The notes under the pieces are model-generated. The model searched no databases and was not told the origin of the DNA. It worked only from the letters and a program-made list of their open reading frames with translations. DNA of 64,000 nt from the NCBI GenBank assembly GCA_934359255.1, contig CAKRLG010000010.1, forward strand, positions 1 through 64,000. The letters are read 5' to 3'. The DNA comes from an uncultured Ruminococcus sp. GTDB lineage: Bacteria; Bacillota; Clostridia; Lachnospirales; Lachnospiraceae. Of this stretch, positions 1 to 6,984 are shown piece by piece (the stretch's first letter is position 1; every line of letters starts with the position of its first letter). The translations under genes and the position numbers were made by a program.

Positions 1-72
1 AAACCGCCGTGTACCGAACGGTACGCACGGTGGTGTGAGAGGACGGCGGTTAGTCACCGCCTCCTACTCGAT
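1..72 (+). mobile_element. Group II intron 3' end (domains V and VI), probably class C
   Basis: Positions 4-33 fold as a domain V hairpin: an 8-bp lower helix (4-11 with 26-33), a two-base CG bulge (24-25), a 4-bp upper helix and the loop GAAC. The triad position reads CGC, as is typical of bacterial class C introns. Positions 37-69 fold as domain VI (GGCGG with CCGCC, AGG with CCT, GAG with CTC) with A66 bulged as the likely branch point. The intron should end about six bases later, at ..GAT near 72. The reverse transcriptase and the 5' part lie outside the window. Confidence 0.75.
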
Positions 73-87
73 TCAAAGGGGACGCTA

Positions 88-264
88 CAGCCTTCCGTCT
101 TCTACCCCGGCAACGTGGGCAGAGCAACTTTAAGCTAAGTCCTAAGAAGAACTATAGTGCCAGTTCGCGGAGAGCCGCTCACTGTCAAGTTCTTCTAAGG
201 ACTGGATCTAAAAGCTTGCCCTAAGCGCCCACAAAGTGTTGCCGGGGTAGAAGACGGAAGGCTG
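88..264 (+). ncRNA. Candidate structured noncoding RNA with a 27-bp closing stem
   Basis: Positions 88-114 and 238-264 are perfect reverse complements over 27 bp. Nested inside are GTGGGC/GCCCAC (115-120 with 227-232), a 16-bp stem with one mismatch (138-153 with 188-203), AGTG/CACT (156-159 with 180-183) and GCGG-AGAG-CCGC (167-178). AAGCT at 132-136 could also pair with AGCTT at 213-217. The result is a rod of about 177 nt with one large asymmetric internal loop (121-137 and 204-226). No ORF fits. Large clostridial RNAs such as raiA or a 6S-like RNA are possible families; I cannot decide between them. The strand is inferred from the downstream terminator and the intron direction. Confidence 0.6.
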
Positions 265-310
265 CAGCTGGGTATTGGATAAAAAACGTGAAGTAGAAAA
301 CGGAAGTATG

Positions 311-365
311 AAAAAAGAGTGAGTAAAACAATGCTGTAAAAGGATTGTCTTACTCACTCTTTTAA
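311..365. terminator. Bidirectional intrinsic terminator
   Basis: A stem of about 19 bp pairs 313-332 with 344-363 (AAAAGAGTGAGTAA against TTACTCACTCTTTT plus ACAAT/ATTGT). It has T-runs on both strands, so it can end the RNA candidate on the plus strand and the DUF6062 gene on the minus strand. Confidence 0.8.
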
Positions 366-420
366 TAAGTCGAATTAGTAATTTTGTGAATTTAGATTTG
401 GAAAAAGTAAACAGGGGAAA

Positions 421-1194
421 TCAGTAGTCAATTTTGAAAACGGGGTCTGCGGGGTAGCCGCCGGCGAGTTTTTGGATGGCACGTTGGATGCTGTCTTTGG
501 AGTTTCCCCAGTCTTTGTCGCGGTTTAAGTAGTCCTGTTTGTCACAGAACCAGGTGACTTCTTCTTCCAGGCGTTTCATGTTTTCTTCCATCAGGGAGAA
601 GAGAACCGGATAGAACTCCTGTTTTTCTTTATCAGTCAGTTTCTTTTCGCCGACTTCCACAAGGTCACGGAAGTGATGCATACAGAATCCTTTGCTGTTT
701 TTGAAAAGTTCCTGGAATTCTTTGCTGTTTTTATACATATAAAAGAAAGTATCCAGATAACGCTGATAGGTTGCATTAAAATGGTCGCAGACATAGCAGC
801 TGTGTTCTTTTTCATAGAGCCATTGTCCTAATGGTGTTTCCGGGGCATCCGGGTTCAGGTCTGTCTTTTTCAGACGTCCCATCAGAGTAGATTTGCCGGA
901 AGTAAAGGATTTTATCTGTCTGGTCATCTCTTCGTTGAGTTTTTTCAGATGTGTGCTGAGCATCAGTCCACAGCCGAGACGATTGCCAAAATCATACATC
1001 ATTTTATAATGGTGACGACAGAAGCCGATCCGGTCAGTCTCCATGCGGATATCATCCTCCATATAAGAAGACTGTTTGCCAAGTATAAATTCCAGAGCAT
1101 GCTGCTCGGCATCCCGTTCTAATCTGCAGAAAGGACATTCATCTTCTGCATGAAAAGCATCGTTTAGCGGAATGGTATAGATTGTTTCTTTCAT
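421..1194 (-). CDS. DUF6062 family protein (cysteine/histidine-rich, function unknown)
   Basis: A protein of 257 residues starting MKETIYTIPL. I chose the ATG at 1194 because GAGGG lies just upstream and the longer reading frame would run into the next gene. Two similar halves are visible. Each has a C-x2-C pair (ECPFC, then SCYVC) followed later by a Cys-x-His-His motif (FCRHH, then FCMHH), which suggests two metal-binding modules from an internal duplication. I see no membrane segment or signal peptide. It lies 64 bp downstream of the metallo-hydrolase on the same strand, so the two are probably co-transcribed. The family name is from memory and the function is unknown. Confidence 0.75.
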   Translation of the reverse strand: MKETIYTIPLNDAFHAEDECPFCRLERDAEQHALEFILGKQSSYMEDDIRMETDRIGFCRHHYKMMYDFGNRLGCGLMLSTHLKKLNEEMTRQIKSFTSGKSTLMGRLKKTDLNPDAPETPLGQWLYEKEHSCYVCDHFNATYQRYLDTFFYMYKNSKEFQELFKNSKGFCMHHFRDLVEVGEKKLTDKEKQEFYPVLFSLMEENMKRLEEEVTWFCDKQDYLNRDKDWGNSKDSIQRAIQKLAGGYPADPVFKIDY

Positions 1195-1258
1195 GTAATT
1201 CCCTCGCTGTCTATATGAAATCGTTGTTTCTTCGGATGAAAATCGAAAACTGTGTTCC

Positions 1259-2053
1259 CTATTTCTGTGAAAGATGATACTGCATTTCTGCGCGTCCATA
1301 GGAAGCATAAAGTAACGGTTCCTGGGTGAATACTCTTGAAACATTGCTTGGACGTCCCTGGATTTCACCGGAAAGCACCTGAGCCACCAGGTCGATCATA
1401 TCAGCCAGAACACCGAGACCCAGCGGATTATAAACCGGATGTGCAACAGATTCGAAGGCTTGCATATGATGACCTCCGAAGAACTTCATCCGTCCACCGT
1501 TGTCAACCAGCCAATGCATGAGATGAACCAGACTGTTGTAATATGTTTTAAGATCCGTTGATCCAGGAATATGCATCCAGACTCCACATCCGCTTCCGAT
1601 TGCATCGCCTGTGAACAGGTAATTCTCACTGGTTTCCAGAATAACTACACTTCCCGGTGTGTGTCCGGGAACCTGACAGATACGAAGCTCTGTTCCGCCA
1701 AGAGAAATTACGGAGTCTGTGTGAATATCGTGAATCTCGTCCCAGGGTTTCAATCTTCCAACCGTCAGGGTACTCAGTGTCGTTGCATCTATTTTCTTTT
1801 CGTCGTGACACATATAAACTTCTTCAAACTCATCCATATGATACATGTGATCCCAATGTACATGAGTCACCACAAGAAGAAGTGGTTTGTCCGTGAGTTC
1901 ACGGAGTAGTGGCATGATTTTTGTACCGGTGGTAACCCCGGTATCGATGACTGCCGCTTTCTCATCACCTTCTATCATGTAGAAAGAAGAATTTCCTGCA
2001 TCCAGAATACAAAAGATATGTTTGCCGATTTTAGTTACTTCAAAACCTTCCAT
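1259..2053 (-). CDS. Metallo-beta-lactamase-fold hydrolase
   Basis: This 264-residue protein starts MEGFEVTKIG, with AAGGAGG eight or nine bases before the ATG at 2053. It carries the zinc-binding signature of the fold, THVHWDH (H-x-H-x-D-H), then a later GHTPGS histidine, FTGDAIG (bridging aspartate) and FFGGHH near the end. That is a complete set for a binuclear zinc hydrolase of the glyoxalase II/lactonase type, probably cytoplasmic. The substrate cannot be told from the sequence. The ORF extends upstream, but those extra residues have no ribosome site. It is the first gene of a minus-strand pair with the DUF6062 gene. Confidence 0.85.
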   Translation of the reverse strand: MEGFEVTKIGKHIFCILDAGNSSFYMIEGDEKAAVIDTGVTTGTKIMPLLRELTDKPLLLVVTHVHWDHMYHMDEFEEVYMCHDEKKIDATTLSTLTVGRLKPWDEIHDIHTDSVISLGGTELRICQVPGHTPGSVVILETSENYLFTGDAIGSGCGVWMHIPGSTDLKTYYNSLVHLMHWLVDNGGRMKFFGGHHMQAFESVAHPVYNPLGLGVLADMIDLVAQVLSGEIQGRPSNVSRVFTQEPLLYASYGRAEMQYHLSQK

Positions 2054-2215
2054 AGTGGTGTCCTCCTTGATTTGCCGTGGTTCGCAGAATATCTGATAAT
2101 GTTTTACGGATAAATAATGTATAAACATCTTGTATAAGAATAACCTGTATTATACAAAAGGTCAATAAGAAAACACGGGAAAACTATAATAATAGTGAAT
2201 GTATATAAAGAAATA

Positions 2216-2244
2216 TTGAAAACACCATAAAAATTTAGTATAAT
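2216..2244 (+). promoter_or_regulatory. Sigma-A type promoter of the PPi-PFK gene
   Basis: TTGAAA (2216-2221), a 17-bp spacer and TATAAT (2239-2244) lie about 48 bp before the start codon. Confidence 0.7.
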
Positions 2245-2291
2245 GACGATTAGAGTATTATCGTACAAAATATTTATAGGAGGAGATGCCA

Positions 2292-3542
2292 ATGGCCAGT
2301 AAAAAAAGAAATGTAATCGTAGGACAGTCCGGAGGTCCGACATCTGTAATTAATTCCAGTTTAGCAGGTGTGTATAAAAATGCAATTGAGAGAGGATTTG
2401 ACAAAGTATATGGTATGCTGCATGGTGTTCAGGGACTTTTGGATGAACAGTATGTGGATATGTCCACACAGATCCATTCTGATCTGGATATTGAACTGTT
2501 AAAGAGAACCCCGTCCGCTTTTTTGGGATCCTGTCGTTATAAACTCCCGGAAATTCATGAAAACATGGAGATATATGACAGAATTTTTGAGATTCTGGAC
2601 AAGCTGGAGATTGATTCCTTTATATATATCGGAGGAAACGACTCCATGGACACCATCCGTAAACTTTCCGATTATGCCATCGTAAAAGGGCATAAACAAA
2701 AGTTTCTCGGTGTGCCGAAAACAATTGATAACGACCTGGCTCTGACGGATCATACACCTGGATTTGGAAGTGCGGCAAAATACATTGCGGCTTCCACAAA
2801 AGAAGTAATCCGTGATGCACTTGGACTGACATACAAAAAAGAAATGATCACCGTTATGGAAATCATGGGAAGAAATGCGGGATGGCTTACCGGAGCTGCA
2901 GCGCTTGCTAAAACAGAGGAATGTGAAGGGCCGGATCTGATCTATCTTCCGGAGATCGCTTTTGATGTGGATGATTTCCTGGCAAAAGTTAAAGAATTAC
3001 TGCAGAAGAAGAGTTCTATTGTAATTGCAGTTTCAGAAGGAATCAAACTGGCTGACGGACGTTATGTGTGCGAGCTGTCCGGTGGCGGTGATTATGTAGA
3101 TGCATTCGGACACAAACAGTTACAGGGTACAGCAGCTTATCTTGCCGGATTCCTGGGCGCAGAGATCGGATGCAAGACTCGTAGTGTAGAATTCTCAACA
3201 CTGCAGAGAAGTGCTTCTCACATGGCATCCAGAGTAGATATCGAAGAAGCATTTATGGTAGGCGGAGCAGCAGTAAAAGCGGCAGACGAAGGTTACAATG
3301 GAAATATGGTGGTAATAGACCGTGTATCCGATGATCCGTATATGTCATCTGCGGGAATCTACGATGTGCACCGGATCGCCAATGAAGAAAAACTGGTACC
3401 GAGAGAATGGGTAAATAAAGAAGGCAATTATGTAACAAAAGACTTTATTGACTATGTAAAACCGTTAATTCAGGGTGATTATCAGCCGATTATGGTAAAT
3501 GGTCTGCCACGTCATCTGGTACTGGATATGAAAAAGAAATAA
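2292..3542 (+). CDS. pfp: Pyrophosphate-dependent 6-phosphofructokinase
   Basis: It phosphorylates fructose 6-phosphate with PPi instead of ATP, a reversible glycolytic step in the cytoplasm. The 416-residue protein has the PFK signatures: GQSGGPTSVIN at the N-terminus, IGGNDSMDT near residues 113-121, PKTIDND at 142-148 (catalytic Asp) and MGRNAGW. The Asp after GGN and the Lys of PKTIDND are the residues that separate PPi enzymes from ATP enzymes, where these positions are Gly, so PPi use is well supported. Two ATGs compete. The second (2292) is preferred because AGGAGG (2278-2283) sits eight bases before it. PPDK and a membrane pyrophosphatase follow on the same strand. Confidence 0.93.
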   Translation: MASKKRNVIVGQSGGPTSVINSSLAGVYKNAIERGFDKVYGMLHGVQGLLDEQYVDMSTQIHSDLDIELLKRTPSAFLGSCRYKLPEIHENMEIYDRIFEILDKLEIDSFIYIGGNDSMDTIRKLSDYAIVKGHKQKFLGVPKTIDNDLALTDHTPGFGSAAKYIAASTKEVIRDALGLTYKKEMITVMEIMGRNAGWLTGAAALAKTEECEGPDLIYLPEIAFDVDDFLAKVKELLQKKSSIVIAVSEGIKLADGRYVCELSGGGDYVDAFGHKQLQGTAAYLAGFLGAEIGCKTRSVEFSTLQRSASHMASRVDIEEAFMVGGAAVKAADEGYNGNMVVIDRVSDDPYMSSAGIYDVHRIANEEKLVPREWVNKEGNYVTKDFIDYVKPLIQGDYQPIMVNGLPRHLVLDMKKK

Positions 3543-3738
3543 TGTGCCGAAAATCCTGAAAAAAACAGAAGAATTTTTAACGTATTTTTCCTTTTTTTCT
3601 TCGGTTTGACTTGACTATAATGTGCTTTTTGATTACAATTATTGTATACGAGTGCGAACTGCATGAGTGAAAATGTTTTCCGCTTTTCCTGGTGGGAAAT
3701 GTTTGGAAATTTAATATACTTTTAGGAGGAATGTTTAA

Positions 3739-6366
3739 ATGGCAACAAAGTGGGTTTATATGTTCACTGAAGGTAATGCTACCATGAGAAACCTTCTGGG
3801 TGGAAAAGGTGCTAACCTTGCTGAAATGACAAACTTAGGACTGCCGGTACCACAGGGCTTCACAATTACAACAGAAGCTTGTACTCAGTACTATGAAGAC
3901 GGAAGAAAAATTAACGATGAGATCATGGCACAGATCATGGAATCCATCACAAAAATGGAAGAGATCACCGGAAAGAAATTCGGCGACAAAGAAAATCCTC
4001 TTCTGGTTTCCGTTCGTTCTGGTGCCAGAGCATCCATGCCTGGTATGATGGATACTATCCTGAACCTGGGTCTGAATGAAGAAGTAGTAGAAGTTCTGGC
4101 AGCTCATTCCGGAAATCCTCGTTGGGCATGGGATTGCTACAGAAGATTCATCCAGATGTACTCTGACGTAGTTATGGAAGTAGGTAAAAAATACTTCGAA
4201 GAACTGATCGACAAAATGAAAGCTGACAGAGGCGTAAAACAGGACGTTGAACTGACAGCAGAAGATCTGAAAGAGCTGGCTAATCAGTTCAAAGCTGAAT
4301 ACAAAGAAAAAATCGGAGCTGAATTCCCAACAGATCCGAAGGAACAGCTGATGGGCGCTATCAAAGCTGTATTCCGTTCTTGGGATAACCCACGTGCTAA
4401 CGTATATCGTCGTGATAACGATATTCCGTATTCCTGGGGAACAGCAGTTAACGTACAGATGATGGCATTCGGTAACATGGGTGATGACTGTGGTACCGGT
4501 GTAGCATTCACACGTGACCCTGCAACAGGTAACAACGGTCTGTTCGGCGAATTCCTGACAAATGCACAGGGTGAAGACGTAGTTGCTGGTGTTCGTACAC
4601 CTATGCATATTTCCGAGATGGAACAGAAGTTCCCGGAAGCATTCAAACAGTTCAAAGAAGTTTGCAAAACTCTGGAAACTCACTACAGAGATATGCAGGA
4701 TATGGAGTTTACTGTAGAACATGGTAAACTGTACATGCTGCAGACACGTAACGGTAAGAGAACAGCTCAGGCTGCTCTGAAGATCGCTTGTGATCTGGTA
4801 GATGAAGGAATGAGAACAGAAGAAGAAGCAGTAGCAATGATCGATCCTCGTAACCTGGATACTCTGCTTCATCCGCAGTTCGATGCAGCTGCTCTGAAAG
4901 CTGCTACTCCAATGGCAAAAGCTCTGGGAGCTTCACCGGGAGCTGCTTGCGGTAAAATCGTATTCACAGCTGATGATGCTGTAGAATGGGCTGCAAGAGG
5001 AGAAAAAGTTGTTCTGGTTCGTCTGGAGACATCTCCGGAAGATATCACCGGTATGAAATCTGCACAGGGTATCCTGACAGTTCGTGGTGGTATGACATCT
5101 CATGCAGCAGTAGTTGCCCGTGGTATGGGAACCTGTTGTGTATCCGGTTGTGGAGATATCACAATGGACGAAGAAAACAAGAGATTTACACTGGCTGGAA
5201 AAGAATACCATGAAGGAGATGCAATTTCTCTGGATGGTTCCACAGGTAATATCTATGACGGTATCATCCCGACTGTAGACGCTACAATCGCAGGTGAATT
5301 CGGAAGAATCATGGGATGGGCTGACAAATACAGAACTATGAAAGTTCGTACAAATGCAGATACTCCGGCAGATGCTAAAAAAGCTCGTGAGCTGGGTGCA
5401 GAAGGTATTGGTCTTTGCCGTACAGAGCATATGTTCTTTGAAGGCAACAGAATCGATGCATTCCGTGAAATGATCTGTGCTGAAACAGTAGAAGAAAGAG
5501 AAGCAGCTCTGGCTAAGATTCTTCCGGAACAGCAGGGAGATTTCGAAAAACTGTATGAAGCTCTGGAAGGTAACCCGGTTACTATCCGTTTCCTGGATCC
5601 GCCGCTTCATGAGTTCGTTCCTACTGAAGAAGAAGATATCAAGAAACTGGCTGATGCTCAGGGTAAAACTGTTGAGCAGATCAAAGCTATCATCGATTCT
5701 CTGCATGAGTTCAACCCGATGATGGGGCATCGTGGATGCCGTCTGGCTGTAACTTATCCGGAAATCGCTAAGATGCAGACAAGCGCAGTTATCCGTGCAG
5801 CTATCAACGTTAAGAAAGCTCATCCGGACTGGAATGTAAAACCGGAAATCATGATCCCGCTGGTAGGCGATATCAAAGAGCTGAAATATGTTAAGAAATT
5901 CGTTGTTGAGACAGCAGATGCAGAAATCGCAGCAGCTGGCAGCGACCTGACATATGAAGTTGGTACCATGATCGAGATCCCGAGAGCAGCTCTGACTGCA
6001 GACGAGATCGCTAAAGAAGCTGACTTCTTCTGCTTCGGTACAAACGACCTGACACAGATGACATACGGCTTCTCCCGTGATGATGCTGGTAAATTCCTGG
6101 ATGCTTACTATGATGCTAAGATCTTCGAAAATGATCCATTTGCAAAACTGGATCAGGTAGGTGTTGGCAAACTGATGGATATGGCTCTGAAATTAGGAAA
6201 ACCGGTTAATCCAAGCCTGCATGTAGGTATCTGTGGAGAACACGGTGGAGATCCAAGTTCTGTAGAATTCTGCAACAAACTGGGTCTGGACTATGTTTCC
6301 TGCTCACCGTTCCGTGTACCGATCGCAAGACTGGCAGCAGCACAGGCAGCAATCAATCAGAAATAA
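3739..6366 (+). CDS. ppdK: Pyruvate, phosphate dikinase
   Basis: It interconverts PEP, AMP and PPi with pyruvate, ATP and Pi, and probably acts as a PPi-saving pyruvate-forming enzyme here. The 875-residue length matches the family. The phosphohistidine motif GGMTSHAAVVARG places His at residue 455, the same number as in the well-studied Clostridium symbiosum enzyme. The N-terminal nucleotide-binding region (LLGGKGANLAEM, SVRSGARASMPGMMDT) and the C-terminal PEP-binding region (GICGEHGGDP) are both present. An AGGAGGA site lies at 3724-3730. The codon use is very uniform, as in a highly expressed gene. It stands alone between its own leader and a strong terminator. Confidence 0.97.
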   Translation: MATKWVYMFTEGNATMRNLLGGKGANLAEMTNLGLPVPQGFTITTEACTQYYEDGRKINDEIMAQIMESITKMEEITGKKFGDKENPLLVSVRSGARASMPGMMDTILNLGLNEEVVEVLAAHSGNPRWAWDCYRRFIQMYSDVVMEVGKKYFEELIDKMKADRGVKQDVELTAEDLKELANQFKAEYKEKIGAEFPTDPKEQLMGAIKAVFRSWDNPRANVYRRDNDIPYSWGTAVNVQMMAFGNMGDDCGTGVAFTRDPATGNNGLFGEFLTNAQGEDVVAGVRTPMHISEMEQKFPEAFKQFKEVCKTLETHYRDMQDMEFTVEHGKLYMLQTRNGKRTAQAALKIACDLVDEGMRTEEEAVAMIDPRNLDTLLHPQFDAAALKAATPMAKALGASPGAACGKIVFTADDAVEWAARGEKVVLVRLETSPEDITGMKSAQGILTVRGGMTSHAAVVARGMGTCCVSGCGDITMDEENKRFTLAGKEYHEGDAISLDGSTGNIYDGIIPTVDATIAGEFGRIMGWADKYRTMKVRTNADTPADAKKARELGAEGIGLCRTEHMFFEGNRIDAFREMICAETVEEREAALAKILPEQQGDFEKLYEALEGNPVTIRFLDPPLHEFVPTEEEDIKKLADAQGKTVEQIKAIIDSLHEFNPMMGHRGCRLAVTYPEIAKMQTSAVIRAAINVKKAHPDWNVKPEIMIPLVGDIKELKYVKKFVVETADAEIAAAGSDLTYEVGTMIEIPRAALTADEIAKEADFFCFGTNDLTQMTYGFSRDDAGKFLDAYYDAKIFENDPFAKLDQVGVGKLMDMALKLGKPVNPSLHVGICGEHGGDPSSVEFCNKLGLDYVSCSPFRVPIARLAAAQAAINQK

Positions 6367-6421
6367 TTTTAAATTATATAAAAGCATGTGAAAACATGAA
6401 TTGTGTCCAAACGTAAAAATT

Positions 6422-6464
6422 GACCCCGAAGGTCTGAAGCGATTCAGATCCCGGGGTCTTTTTT
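6422..6464 (+). terminator. Intrinsic terminator of ppdK
   Basis: The stem GACCCCG...TCTGAA/TTCAGA...CGGGGTC is followed by six T's. A second inverted repeat (GACTTT...AAAGTC, about 6465-6496) follows directly. Confidence 0.85.
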
Positions 6465-6496
6465 GACTTTACAGGAAACTGCTTTTCTGCAAAGTC

Positions 6497-6803
6497 AAAA
6501 ACGCTCCGCGAGGATGCGCTAAGACACATTCTTTGTTCTTTACGCGAGTAGTGAGAAAAATCGCATGTATGCAGATATGGCGAGCACCGAAAACACTTCG
6601 TGACAATGTGTCAAGAGATACTTTTGCTCTGCGGATATACACATAGGTTTGGAGGATATAATAAAAACAAAAAAAGAAAATACTGTTAAAATAGTAACAA
6701 GAAAAATGATATATATAATAAAAATTATGCAAAATACCAATAAAATGCAAAAGGGATAAGAAAAAACATTGTATAAAATAAATAAAAATAAAAAGAAAAT
6801 CCA
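6497..6803. other. Long AT-rich intergenic region before the membrane pyrophosphatase
   Basis: No credible gene is seen. Positions 6500-6640 have ordinary base composition with short dyads (GACACATT near 6513, AATGTGTC near 6607). This could be a decayed repeat or an untranslated RNA. Positions 6650-6800 are almost pure A and T. Minus-strand reading frames here are low-complexity and are rejected. Confidence 0.4.
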
Positions 6804-6832
6804 TTGAAAAATATAAAAATATATGATAGTAT
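6804..6832 (+). promoter_or_regulatory. Probable promoter of the membrane pyrophosphatase gene
   Basis: TTGAAA (6804-6809), a 17-bp spacer and TAGTAT (6827-6832). A leader of about 145 nt follows, containing the hairpin TTACCG-aatgaga-CGGTAA near 6932-6950. Confidence 0.5.
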
Positions 6833-6984
6833 GATGATAAATTGGGAAAAAGGCCGATTCATGAAAATAAAGGCGATTTACAGGGGTGGAAAGAACCTTT
6901 ATTTATAAAATATAGAGCTATTTGGGCAATTGTTACCGAATGAGACGGTAATTTGCAAAAATATATTTTATGGGGGTGGAGCTT

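Noticed and set aside
88-264. Integron attC site or CRISPR-like repeat
   Set aside because: No conserved attC core sites, no integrase, no spaced direct repeats; the nested stems fit an RNA better.
3835-4872. Long minus-strand frames (345 codons here and about 300 codons at 4933-5823) opposite ppdK
   Set aside because: They are shadows produced by the strongly biased codon use of ppdK; they are rich in Cys, Phe and Ser and have no family features.
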